Origin: Pyrocephalus nanus
Taxonomy: Eukaryota; Chordata; Aves; Passeriformes; Tyrannidae
Length of the DNA: 64,000 nucleotides
Assembly: GCA_038380795.1 (NCBI GenBank)
Contig: CM076259.1
Coordinates: 57,121,938 to 57,185,937, forward strand
Reading direction: 5' to 3'
Under the pieces are notes generated by a model, which had not been told where the DNA came from, did not search any database, and was given only the letters and a program-made list of their open reading frames with translations. This document shows, piece after piece, positions 11,982 through 23,900 of the stretch; the first letter of the stretch is position 1, and the number at the start of each line of letters is the position of its first letter. The position numbers and the translations under genes were made by a program.

Positions 11982-12230
11982 GCTGATGTCATATGGTATA
12001 GAATATCCCTTTGGTTAGTTTGGGTCAGCTGGCCTGGTTGTGTCCCTTCCCAGGATCTTGCCCTTGATTGGAAGAGGGGAGAAATGCTGAGACAATGCTG
12101 ATGCTTTGCCAGCATTGCTCAGCAGTACCCAAAACACTGGTGTGTTATCAGCACCTTTCTAGCTAATAGTGCAAAGCACAGCACTGTCAGGCTTACTATG
12201 GGGAAACCAACTCCATCTCAGCCAGATACA
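11982..12230 (-). mobile_element. ERVL LTR fragment, antisense
   Basis: On the minus strand this opens TGTATCTGGCTGAGATGGAG at 12,230 and follows the 5' region of the same ERVL LTR family as 7773-7899. Downstream are blocks for GTTGATAACACA, the TTGCTGAGCAATGC core, and GGGATATTCTATACCATATGAC near the left edge. It stops at about 11,982, before the TATA and R regions, so it is a truncated LTR. Confidence 0.8.
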
Positions 12231-13986
12231 ATACAAAAATTTAAGATAGAGAAAAATCATTCTCTGTATTTTCACACCTCCTAAAGATGTCTGTTGTTAC
12301 GCTTATTAAGTTATGAACACAAATATTGCCATACATATATTCATCTTTCCATACCATTGAATTTTTTGAAACAGCTGCATATTCCCCCTGTGTGTATCAG
12401 CTTTTCTGTAAATCTTTAAGGAAAGCTCTAGCTCAATCTATTCCAAACTCTTGTTAAGCTTGATGAGATAATCACTGGTGTTACTTCTGCCAGTTATCTT
12501 TGAAAACTGTTTGGTCAATCAGCTGAAACTGCTAAAAAGATGTGGGATTTAAAATGACACGTAGGTAGAGGCTGCTTTCATAGGAATATATCTCTTTTTA
12601 TGAAGAAAAAAATTCAGGTATCTGGGAATTCAGGTATCAAAGAAAGTAATTTATTTTCACCTGAAATCTAATATTTTTAACTGAGGAACCAACAGCTTTA
12701 ATCTGAGAGGCCGAGATTAGAAGGTAGTAATTTTTTTTTTTCCCCAGTGAATTGATTTGATAGTTTAGGGAAACTATTTTTGAACAGATGGGTAAAGGTA
12801 GAAAGCATTTGTACCTTTTATGTAGAAATCATGATTGCTTGCACTTGGGCATCATGTGCACTGCTGTAATCCATAGATATCTTTAAATGTAATTTAAACA
12901 ACTAAATTTGAATAAACTTACTTCTTACTTTTTTTTTTTTTTTTTTAATCTGCAAGAAAAAAATTACCTTCGGGGCGGATCCTTTCTAGTTTAAGATTTT
13001 CTAGGCAAAGGAAAGAAGTTCAAGATTTTTTTATTCCAAATACCTAACCAACTTATCTGCATGAGGTAAAACCAAATTCTTGTCTTACCATATTTTTGTT
13101 GCAGGTCTACACACTTGTTAAGTGTGTAGTCTAAATGATAGATTGGGCTAATTTACCATCAGTAGGGGGATACCATATGAAATTCAGGCATTATTTCTCC
13201 ATTTATTATTTGTCTTTTCCTTCTTCATAACAGATATTTCATTTTAACTGTCTTTATGGTGAAATTACAAAACAGCGTATCTTTGTAGTATTTGAAGAAA
13301 GAAGGGGATTGGAATCAGACTGAAAATGAGAATTATTTATGATTTGTATGGCTTATTTTTTGGGCTTCTAGAAATGTAGCACACTTTCAAAAGTCGGTAA
13401 TTCCCACAAAATAAAGAGAATTTTATTATTTGTCTTTTAAGTTATGTCAGGGGTTCCCAGAGTAAAAGAGTGGATATGAAGTCTCAGTAAATTAATTAAA
13501 GTTCCTTTAGGAAAATGATCTACATTTCTCCAGAGAGATATTTTGATATTTTTCATACAAACTCCTCCTGCAGTTTTAAAATAAGAAACTACAGCTTGAT
13601 GTTAATTTAAAATTTATTAGCATATTTTGAGAGTGAGAACTTTGCTGGAAACAATGTTCGGTGAAAAATACATGACTAAATTTGTCTTGTGTTAACCTGC
13701 AAATTCCTCACGAGAACATTTTATCATCATTAAAGGAGAAATTAACAAGTCAGTAATTCACATTCTGAACTTCATTACCACACAACTCACCAACAAGCTA
13801 CCTCAGTATCTGCAGGTCAGGAGACAGACACTGTAGAACAATATCCTCTTTTTGTGGTGGTTTTAAGTGAAAATATATGCATCCTTGCAATAACATTCAC
13901 CTCTCTATTTACATACACAAGATTGATTCCCAAGGCTATTTTCATCTGGTCAGAGAGCACAGATTTGTCTTTTGTAGAGGCAAAAC
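12231..13986. other. AT-rich unique non-coding DNA
   Basis: No gene or repeat copy recognised. A T18 run lies at about 12,929-12,946 and shorter T runs near 12,731. Confidence 0.55.
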
Positions 13987-13987
13987 T

Positions 13988-14133
13988 AAAAAAAAAAAAA
14001 AAAAGTTATTGGAGAAACTCCTGGGAGAAATATGGGCAGAAGGGAGGAACAAAGAAAAGAGAAAAGAAAAAGGTTGAGATCAAGGTTGAGGAAGAGGAAT
14101 ACGAAGAAGAAAAAAGATAAAGAAAAGCAGGTT
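13988..14133. repeat. Poly(A) plus polypurine tract
   Basis: A17 at 13,988-14,004 is followed by about 130 nt that are almost all A and G on the plus strand (AAGAAAAGAGAAAAGAAAAAGG-type units broken by a few pyrimidines). The apparent Lys/Glu-rich frames at 13,854-14,120 are a by-product of this composition. Such tracts can form triplex DNA in vitro; no function is implied. Confidence 0.7.
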
Positions 14134-15790
14134 ATACAATGTTTTGTGTTTTGTTTAGAGGTTGAATTGGTTTTCTTTGCTGATAGCCATGAAAGAAGAA
14201 TTTAAATATTATTTAATTATGTTTTTCAGATTTAAATTTTTTTCTTGTCTAATTTATTTCTTTTAATGAAGTCCATATCAAGTAAACTTTGACAATTAAT
14301 TCAGCACATATTCTACACTTAATTTCAAATGATTGGCATGGCTGTGTGATGATATTCAGTACAATGAAATTTTAGTCATGAAAATTTGAGGAAATTTTGA
14401 GGAGTGGTTGCTTATTTTAGTTTGTTTATATTTTTTACTATCTGATCATGAGTTTTAGCATAATTCTTATTCTAGAAGAAATCTGTTTTATTTGCACTGA
14501 ACAAGGACAGGGAAGTTGAGTTTCTAATTTCTTAATAAGGACGTAATTCTCAGAAGACCAGCATAGCCATATATAATGTAGAAATCAAATAGCAGGTAAG
14601 ACCCATTGAGAAGTATAGGATTTGTCTCATGATAGTTTTAATAAAAGTTGTAAATATTTATGCTTAATTCAGTGAGAAAAGGGGAGAAAGATTTGTCACT
14701 GAAACCAGTATGTAGAAAAATACAACTGCAAATTCCATCGTTAAGTCTCTGTCTATGTTAATAAATAAGGTAGTCCTGGGACTCTTTGAACCTCAGGCTC
14801 ATTGGAACAACATAGTAGTTTTCTTTACAGCTAATCTCTCTTTACTTTCTTCATAGAGCAGCTGTGTTCAAACTGCTATAAGGAAAATCCTTGACTCAGG
14901 CTTTTACTGGGAGAAAGTTGTTGATCTTAACAATGACATGTTAGGGACTATGTTAGCAAATTTGTGGTATAGGTGTGGTATAGGCTGTTGCCATGTTGTA
15001 TTAGATTACCTGTTGTAAGAATGTTTCAAAATCACAGATTGCTTGGCTCACAGTACTTGGGGTGGATTAATATCCACAGTGATATCTATTTACAAAGCTG
15101 AATAGGTTAGGTCTAGACCTATGTAAGTTTGGATCCTGACAAAGCTGACAAGTCTTCTAGGGCGCTTATATGCAAATCTGTTTTATCTATATTTAAATTT
15201 AAGTTATGAGTGCATTTACCCTATTCCTTTATGCAAACATAAGGAACAATTTTTTTTTTCTCCTGGGGGCAATGTAAACATACATGAGCTAAACAAAGTT
15301 TTGAAGTTTAAGTTTGTTTAAAACCTAAGCCAGCTACTTCATTAATTGCTATGCCTCACAGTGACTAAAGCAAATGGGACAAATCTGGTCCCTGGCAGTC
15401 TTTTTAATTCCTTGCAGGAATCTAACTGCTAAGTAGTTCATAATCCTACTTCAGATTAGTAGTGTAAAGGGGAAAAGAAGTTGAAAGAATATATAATTGT
15501 AAATGTTACCTTGTATCTACCTCTGTGTAGTTTTCACTCCATTAAGTCTCTTCATGCACTTCAGAAGTTCTTCTCATTTCTTGAAACTAGTTAAGGTGGA
15601 ACTCTGACACTAATGAAGACACCTGTTCTGCCTCAGTCTAGTTTTCCTAGAGGGCATCTAGAAAAGAACCCTCCAAATTTGGATGGGGACGTCTGGTCTT
15701 CCTTTTTCTCCTCCAAGAACAACGGGATTTGCTGGCTCTGCAGAAGGGGCAATCCCCATCACAATCATTAAATAAAGGTAGGAATGACTT
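14134..15790. other. AT-rich unique non-coding DNA
   Basis: Nothing recognised beyond short homopolymer runs, for example T at about 15,250-15,260. Confidence 0.5.
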
Positions 15791-16070
15791 GAATGTACTT
15801 GTATCATGGGCTGGCTGAGGCATATGAGCCGGGGGACAGGACAAGGTGTTCAGGCTGCTACAGGGCAGCCTTTGTAGCCACACTGGCATGTCACCCCCTG
15901 TCCCTGTGCCCTAATAGGGTTGTGAGAGATGGAGGGGGAGTGATCACATGGTTGCTGCAGTGCAAGGGCACTCATGTAATTTATAAAACTGCCTATATCT
16001 GTGATTAAATGCTCTGGTGTCTAAGTCTACTTGGTTGCCACATTTTCATTTGGTCCAGAACTGTGACAGA
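15791..16070 (+). mobile_element. Possible LTR-like segment, family not recognised
   Basis: This stretch is richer in GC than its flanks. It contains TTATAAAA at 15,981-15,988 followed 15 nt later by ATTAAA at 16,004-16,009, then CTCTGGTGTCTAAG and a CA-ended run. That order (TATA-like, polyadenylation-like, short tail) resembles the end of a small LTR. I could not find a matching duplication at its ends, so the limits and the assignment are uncertain. Confidence 0.3.
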
Positions 16071-16744
16071 TGTGGTAGGGGTGTTAGTCTCCTCTTTTCA
16101 GCAGTGCTTTGTGATATTGCAGCAGAGCATAGCTATAAATCTCTTGCCACTATCCAGTTTCACTCATTGTTAACATCTTTGGCTTTTGTTACAGATTAAA
16201 AACAAATCATTATGTTCATAACATGGTTGTCTAGTCTGAAGAGTTGGTGAAGCTGAATGGCCATATTAGTTTCTCTCACCCTTTGGTAAAAATTTATTCC
16301 AGTACACTGAACCTTCTCAGATAAGCAGTGGCTTGAATTGGGATCTCTTCAAAGGCAAATGTCAGAAATAAAACTCTCACAGTGCTATGCAAACACATCT
16401 AAAATCACAGACAGTTTGAATTAGGCACACAGCTTTAGCCTGAAGTCAGATAAGGTGAATCCATACCTGTATTCTTTGCTTAGATGCCTCAGTTGCCTAA
16501 AAGCAAGTGGAAGAAACCTGGAACCTGATATTAATGAACCTCTTTAGTTCAAAAGACAGTTATTTTCAATAATCTAATGATATCAAGACATTATTCTCTC
16601 ATCACAGAGCTTTCCTCTTCTTATGTCTCTGTACTGAATTTAGAACAGACAACCATACAACTCTGGCAAGGAATCCCAAGTTTCTCTTAGGAATGCATAG
16701 TTTAGGTGAGACTATAGGTTGGCCCAAAATCAGTAAAGCCCTCG
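16071..16744. other. Non-coding DNA, no feature seen
   Basis: No gene, RNA or repeat copy recognised. Confidence 0.5.
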
Positions 16745-16786
16745 TCTGGGCAGGGCAGGCCTGGGCAGGGCAGGGCTGGGCTGGAG
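16745..16786. repeat. GC-rich minisatellite-like repeat
   Basis: CTGGGCAGGG units are repeated imperfectly (CTGGGCAGGGCAGGC twice, then GGGCTGGGCTGG). It is a short GC island in AT-rich DNA. The minus frame 16,702-16,911 crosses it and reads as Pro-rich repeat sequence, not a protein. Confidence 0.7.
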
Positions 16787-17027
16787 TCTGGCACTCCTAC
16801 AGCATCACTGAGGAATGGATACATAGACCTGAGCTGAGCTGAAATGGGGCTCCTGGGCCAATGGGCAGAGGTTGTGAAGAGGCCTGGGGGGAGCACAGGA
16901 TTAGGCAGCACAGGTGAGGCACATTATGACATTGAGACAATTTTCATTAATGAAAGTTGTATTTGCAGAGTAAATATGGAATTAGAGACATTTAGAGGAA
17001 CCCTAAACTGTTTCAAGGTGAAATCTT

Positions 17028-17130
17028 AGAATCATAGAAACGTTAAAGTTGGAAAAGACCCTAAGAGCATTGAGCTAACTTGGCCCAGCCCAACACTAAA
17101 CCATGTCCCTAAGCACCTGATATGCAAGCA
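17028..17130 (-). mobile_element. CR1 3' tail fragment, antisense
   Basis: Starts AGAATCATAGAAACG, the complement of the CR1 ATTCTATG tail, then AAAGTTGGAAAAGACC and AACACTAAACCATGTCCCTAAGC-like blocks of the CR1 3' UTR. It breaks off after about 100 bp. Confidence 0.85.
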
Positions 17131-17334
17131 TCACATTATGATTGCACTGATTTTGTCTTATGCTTGGGTTTTCCAAAATGTATTTTAGCGTCTCATATGT
17201 AGTAGTTCAATGAAAGAATTTATATGTGTGATGTTTTGTCTCTTAATACAGCTGCTTAAAAGTCTCTCTGAACAGCTTCCAACTCAAAGATTCAGTTTGG
17301 GGCAGAGTACTTAGCAGCTTCATCTGTAGCAAGT
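17131..17334. other. Non-coding DNA, no feature seen
   Basis: No gene or repeat recognised. Confidence 0.5.
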
Positions 17335-17500
17335 TTTTTCTTTTTTTGCCGGGAATGACAGCACAGTAAGTACTGGAAGAGTTTGGTTTGGGTTTCTTTG
17401 GGGTTTTGGTGTTGTGGGTTTTTTTTTTTGATTGTGGGTTTTTGGCTTTGATTTTTTTTTGTTTGTTTGTTTGTTGCTGTTGTTGTTTTTGCTACTTTTA
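17335..17500. repeat. T/G-rich low-complexity tract
   Basis: Runs of T broken by G (GGTTTGGGTTTC, T10, GTTTGTTTGTTTG, TTGCTGTTGTTG). The minus frames 17,292-17,594 and 17,320-17,511, rich in Lys, Asn and Thr, are artefacts of this tract. Confidence 0.75.
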
Positions 17501-19703
17501 TTTCTTTCCATAGCAGTTCATTCATTGGCATGCGTGCTCCTGTTAATGCTTCAATAGACCTCAGAAGCATGCTTTGTAGTGCCATAGCTGTCAAATGAAG
17601 GTTAGTATTTCAGTGGAAACACATCAGAAATATGGACAACCTAAAGATGAATTTCACAACACTGAAATAGTTAAACACTGATTGTAATGGCATGCCAATA
17701 CAGAGTATAAATGGCTCACAGATTTGTGCTGAGTGCCTACTTATCAAGGAAGTTTGTCGGTAGAGGTAAGGATATTTGTGCCCACAGAACATCTACTTTC
17801 CAATTTAATTCTATTGATTAATAGGTTTATCTACTTCCTTATTACCTGTAGGCATTAGATAATGCGAATTTAAAAAACAGAGCGGAGTAGAAGTCTGTAG
17901 CCGCATCCACGTATTGTGCTCTTTATTGTATCTTCAAGGAAGACTACGTGTCAGAATCAATACAGGAAGCAAAACTCCACCAGAGAAACTCTGGGAATAA
18001 TTGTGCTTGAAGTAAGAATAATTCCTTCTGTAACTTTGAAGACTAGAGAGAAAATGTGGATATCATGCCATATTTGCTGAAAATTACAATTTTAGTGTTT
18101 ACCCAACAAGCTTTGAAATCTGACACAGGCAGGGTGGGTTGATAGAGCTCACTTTGCAGAAACCAGCGACAATTCCAGGGCACACTTGGAATTTAGAAAT
18201 CTCTTGCTGGAGAAAAAAACAAATACGTTTTGCCTGATCTTCATTTGATGAAACTAGATATTTAGGAAAAAGCCTTTCTCTTTCACAGTCAAAGCAAGGG
18301 CATTTGTACCCAAAAATTTTAAGGGAAGCACAAAACTAAATAATCTGTCTGTAAATGACACATTAGGTGTTCCATAATGTCAGCTGCTTTAAAATTAGAT
18401 CTTTTAATTTCTTTTTGAAGCTAAATGAACCACAGAAAATAATTCAGTTGAAAACACATCAAAATCAAATACAAAATGGATTTTGCCTGCAAGCAGCACA
18501 CAGCTCATTCCATATTCTGAATTTTTCCCCCAAAAGAAACTAGTTACCATTATATTCTATAACCATGACAACGGTCTTCCTGTTCTTTTTGATTTATTAA
18601 TTTACTTGATTAGGTTTAAACGTGTTAAAAGTTAATTCATGTTTTAACTGAGTACCAAATCTTTCCTATCCCAAGCCAAGGTTCTAAGACAATATACTAG
18701 GTGCATAGATTTCTCATCTATAGTACAAATAGGTAAGAAAATGTGAATTCTGAACTATGTCTTATAGTGTTGAAAAGTTGCAGCCTCAGACACTAATGAA
18801 AATTTTTAATAACAGTTACTATCTTAGAAGATTTTTAAGATTTCCAAGAATGTTTGTTTATGGAAGAAGAACCCCAAACAAAGAGAAAATTCTTCACCCA
18901 TTAAAATAGCTGTGGCATTTGACCTTCAGTTGAACAGTAAATCTGTAGTCATTTAGGAAATTCAAGGCCTTTTCAGGTGCAATTCCAGTCTCTCAAAAAT
19001 GGAATCTGATATACGGCTTATGAATGGCATTCTAGTGGTGCTTATTTCTCTTTTTTGACTATAAAAGGGCAACTGATGGTGACTTTGACAGCAAACTTTA
19101 GACCTCTACAGTGAGTTTAATCCCACCCAAGGAAATTTAACCTTTTACTGATGAGTCGCACAGTCATGGCTGTGCCACAAGCATCCTTTTTTGGTGAAAC
19201 AACCTAGACTTCAATCATGACATGAGACCAGCAATCAGGTATCCCAACCTCCATTTTATACATTATAGGTAATATAACACTGAGAATAGGAAAAGGTAGT
19301 GTTAAAGTGGAGCGATAGAGTTGCTCTGTATTCCTCATGTGTATTGGTTTTGAGATCTGAGACCACACAAAGAACAAAATACATGAAATATTTTATTAAC
19401 TAGTAATGAAAGCATTCACTTGAAAAGGAAGCAATTGTCTGCTCTAGGTAGAGCTAAAGCATTTACATTAAACATTCACTGTACAAAATCCTAATAGACA
19501 TTACAGTAAGCTGTCTGCCTTAAGATACTCATTCATTATAGCCTTTAATGTTCATTTTTATTTTTGAGGTAATTCTTTTTGAACATCTGTATTTTTCTAG
19601 CATCCCATTTTAAAATCTGGACTTCAACACTGTGGAGTATCCTAGCATATGTCTCAGAGCATTGACTTGCAGTATAAAATGTTGTTTTTTCTTGAGTTAC
19701 ACA
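17501..19703. other. AT-rich unique non-coding DNA
   Basis: No gene, RNA or repeat copy recognised on either strand. Confidence 0.55.
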
Positions 19704-19727
19704 GGAAGTAAGTAGTTACTTACTTCC
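19704..19727. repeat. Near-perfect short palindrome
   Basis: GGAAGTAAGTA is followed by GT and then its reverse complement TACTTACTTCC, giving an 11-bp stem with a 2-nt loop. It could extrude as a hairpin. No gene or terminator context is present. Confidence 0.8.
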
Positions 19728-20736
19728 TAGTTAATCCCAATCCAAAATGTCCCTTTTCGGTTGCCACCTTTTATAACCTGCAGTAAAATAAATGTGCCAT
19801 TCACTACCTGGTCTCTCTTGGACTTCCCATATGAACTGCCCTTTCTCTGAATCATCTCTGCCAAATTTCTTCTCTACTGCCAGAATTGCTTCAGTGTTGC
19901 TGATTTACGCATATGCCATTTGGCACTCAGCAAGACTGTCAGAATTTCCAGTGTACTGGATGCCCTCTATTCTCCACTTGGCTCCCCCTCCTCAAATAAT
20001 ACTATGCTCCCTTTTATTGTCTTACAGCCACAATCCTGAACAAAATGATATGAGAGAGAAAAGAGAGGAAATAAGATAAAGAAATTCACTGTGCTATGTA
20101 CAAGTGTGCTACTCCTAATCTCTCTTTCCAGGCTTCCTATCCTCTTTGGTCAAGTCTCTTATGTCTCTGTTTTCTGTTTTATATGTCTTTCTTACTTTAT
20201 AACTTTAACGAGAGTGGGTTTCTTTCAGTCTGTTTTCCTCAAATAATACAGTATTTTCTGTTTTCAGATGGGCACAAATAAAAGGCCAGTTTAAATATTT
20301 GAAGCTCTTGATGTTCTCTTCCAAGTCAGGAATATATGTAATCCAGGTAAGCATATACTCATTCATTAGACTTTCGCACCTGCCAAAGTCTATAAGGTAT
20401 ATAAGCCTCCCTGTTTGAAACTTTGCCTCTTTCTTGTATATTAAAATGTGGTCTCTCTCACCAGTTAAGAGAGAATATCCTTTAGTATCCCTGGCAAAGA
20501 TGCAACCAACAGTGTCAATGATTCATTATGTCCTGGTAAGACACACACTCGTGTTCACAAACAGGACCTTATTATTAGAATCAAAGGCTAACTGTCTCAG
20601 AGTCTAGTTTTAAGATAAGCTGCAATAAGCAGCCCTTCAAATGGAAGGAACTCCATGAATAATGGCTTGTCATCTAAGCAGGAGCCAATAGTTATGTACT
20701 CAGGAATGACCTTAGTATGTTAATCCATTTTCAAGT
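19728..20736. other. Non-coding DNA, no feature seen
   Basis: Open frames 19,792-20,079 and 20,096-20,281 have no recognisable domains and no conserved context. Confidence 0.5.
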
Positions 20737-20941
20737 AAAGCTGAACAGTCACCTATCTGGGCTGCCTCCAAGGCTGACCCATTTAATTTTCTGCCTGGGA
20801 GACATCTCCACTTTCTGCCTTCTCTTCCAGACCAAAGTGAATAGTTACTTGCCTGGGAGGCACTGTACCAAGTTTGATGAATTACCTCACATGCTGACCC
20901 AAACCTCTGCCTGTCTGGAAGGCACTGTCTTTCTATTGACC
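20737..20941. repeat. Degenerate tandem duplication, about 97-bp period
   Basis: A unit starting AAAGCTGAACAGTCACC at 20,737 is repeated as AAAGTGAATAGTTACTT at 20,834. Both share later CTGACCCA, TCTGCCTG and a closing GACC in the same order, with substitutions and small indels. AATAGTTATGTACTCAGG just upstream, near 20,688, may be a remnant of a third unit. The plus frame 20,717-20,944 reads through both units but matches no protein I know. Confidence 0.55.
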
Positions 20942-23900
20942 TAATTATTAAGCAGACTGTAACAGTTACATATCCTAAGATGTGTAATGTAAATTATATC
21001 TAAAAGTGACTGTCTGTAGCTTTAGATTAATAATTCATATTTAAAGTCATCTTGGTTTTTAAAAGTAGCTGTGACTTTTCCTTCTGAAAAATGTGAAAGA
21101 TTAATTTACCCATTGCAAATAATTTTTTGTTGTTGTTTGTTTGCTTGTTTGTTTTCTTCATCAGTTTCCTCATCTTTATCTTTCAAAATGTAGAAAAACA
21201 GGAATTTATATTTCAGGTTTTCAAGGTCATTGTGAAGTTTAATTTATGATCCTGAATTCCTTTGTAATCTTCATTGAAAAGATGTTGTAATAGTAATGGT
21301 AGTATTTCTTAAATCTGTTCTGAGTTCACTAAACTCTTAAAAAATGGGCCATTTACATGACAGCTGAGATTTATAGGTGAACATCTTCAGTGACTACAGA
21401 AGAACACACAGGTGAATTTGATAGTGGATGAGTAATAAAATTCAGTAACAAATTATATATTAAATAGAGAAGGTATAAAATAGACAAGTAAAAGATGATT
21501 GTGGTAGTAAGACTAAATGACTAATAGAGAATATAAACAAAATTGGAAATGGAAAAATCATGACTTGAGAAACTTTCAGAAGTAGTAAATTAGTAAAGCA
21601 GACCAAAATAAAGTAGTCCAATCAATTAAAATGTATACTGACATTTTTTAGGCTCATCTGATCTTTTCCTTGTAGTACTCAGAGATATCTGCTTAGCTAT
21701 TTTCTTCAACTTTCCATTTAGAAAGAGTACGATTTTTAAGTAAAAGTGTCTAAGCAAATTTCCATGTATGATGAATCAGACATAAGTACCTGCATGTGTG
21801 CGATAGGAAGTGTAGAGGGATTTGGACACACGATAACATAGCCAACCTTCAAAGTAAATAATTAATTTTCAAGGTTACTGATGTGAATATCATTACAGAA
21901 TACAAGAGGCAGATCGGAGAATGCCTCTGAAATCAGAGAATACATTAGAGAGAATAAGTTCAAGTCACGCAAGGCAGACTATGAGAGAGGACTGAGCTGT
22001 AGCCAGTCTCTGTGGGATCCATTAATGAGATACACTCTGCACTGTGGACAAAGTCTCAAGCAAAATAGCTCCATTCTCTTTCCGCATACTGTCGGTTGGT
22101 TTAAAGAGTGCTCAGAAATCATTGCACAGAACCTCGGAGCAAAATCTATCCTAACAACTGACTTTTTTTCCCCTGACAGTGAGACTTCCCACTTCTTTTT
22201 GACATTCTGACTCTCCCAAGTCTAAAGGTTCTCTGTTCTCTGTCATGTGGATCTGAGTAAAAATCTGGTGGTGTTTTCTGTACTACCTCATCATGCAACG
22301 CAAACCATTGTAACTATACCACAGTTTTGGATACAGGCGAGTATTCATTTTTAATAATTCTCGTATTGACAGGTAGTAAACACCCTGTGTCTCTGATTAA
22401 AGTAGTAATTAAGGAGTTTCATGTTTTGGGAATAGTGTTTTATTCTTACTGCCAGTGCTGTTACCACTAGAATTATTTATTAAACTGCACCAGTGGTTTC
22501 ATAAACCTCCAGAATATCAAATGAAACACATCAAATAGCTTGTCCAGTCATAAAAACTTAGTTCAAAGGTAACCAACTTGACTATTTTGCTGTTAACAAA
22601 GACTATGAGGGGAAAAAAAAACAAAACCAAAACAACTAAATATATAGTAACATTATATCCAAATTGCTATGTCTATGAAATCAAATGTCTAAAGATGGAG
22701 ATCTCTGTTTTCTAATGAACAGGACTGCAGAGTAATTGCAATTTCCATCCCACAAAATTCTTCATATTTAACAGACATCATTTTAATTTGAGTCAGCATA
22801 CATATATGAAAAGGTAGCTGTTCCCCTGGAAAGGAAATTTTCAGAAATAATTAAGTTTATTATTCTGTTTTACTGTAGAATACCAATCATAAGAGTTTTT
22901 AACTTCTTTCTAATTTTCTTTCTTTCCTTTGTTTTTTTAAAAACATAGAAAGACATAGAAAAATATTTTTTCTTATTTAATATTAAAGAAAACCTATTTA
23001 AATAGAAAAAAAATATTCCATAAATTAAACATGGTCTTACTGTTTAAATTGAATACTCTTCTTTATTGTGTGCCATGTATTTTGTACTCTCATTTTTTTA
23101 AGTGTTCCAACTGAAAAGTGTCGTAGAGGATTTAGATTTTTGAATTATGAAAAGGTGAGTTATGTATTTTTGCACATATATTTCCATTTAAAAGTGCTTT
23201 CAGGATTTTTTTATATATACTATATTTTAAAAAATTAGATGCATAAGGAAAATTATTGAATAAATAGAATAAAAAAAAATACCAGAAGTTCAAGTCTGCT
23301 TCAAAGATCTATGATAAAAATGGGCTTCTTTTAAGATGTGACTAAAAACCAAAAACCCTGGAGAGTTAAAAAAAAAAAAATAAAAAATGCACTTCACCTT
23401 GTGCTTAAAAGCCCGAAAGGGTTGCAGTTACAGTGAGTCACCTTATCACTCATACTTGAAGTGTTTAACTGCTTAATCATGTAATACTCTCATCTTGAAC
23501 AATATCTAAGAAAATGAAGAATCTCTGTCTTCTTCAAATCTCACTAGAGCACAGTGTGTGAAAGAGTAAAGGTTTGGTCAATATGCTTTTGCTTTTTTAC
23601 TTCTTGCCAAAATTCTGTAAAACTTACTGCAAAATTCTGAAAGTAGTAGTGAGAAAACTCTCCTCCACCAGGATTTCTCTCAGCCCACTTTTAAACATGA
23701 TCCATAATTTGATCAAATGCTCTTGGGCACTATTAAATAGTAATAATGAACTTCACCTAAAGCCCTTAGTAATTTTGTTCCACATTTCCTTCTCTAATTA
23801 TCCACTATTCCCTATTTATTATTGCTTCATTCCCTGCCTTGAGGCCTTCTAAAAATACTAAGAATGATAAATTAAACAATACATTTTGGCACCAAGTTAA

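Noticed and set aside
13854..14120. Lys/Glu-rich frame resembling a nuclear protein tail
   Set aside because: Encoded by a polypurine tract, with neighbouring frames giving similar output.
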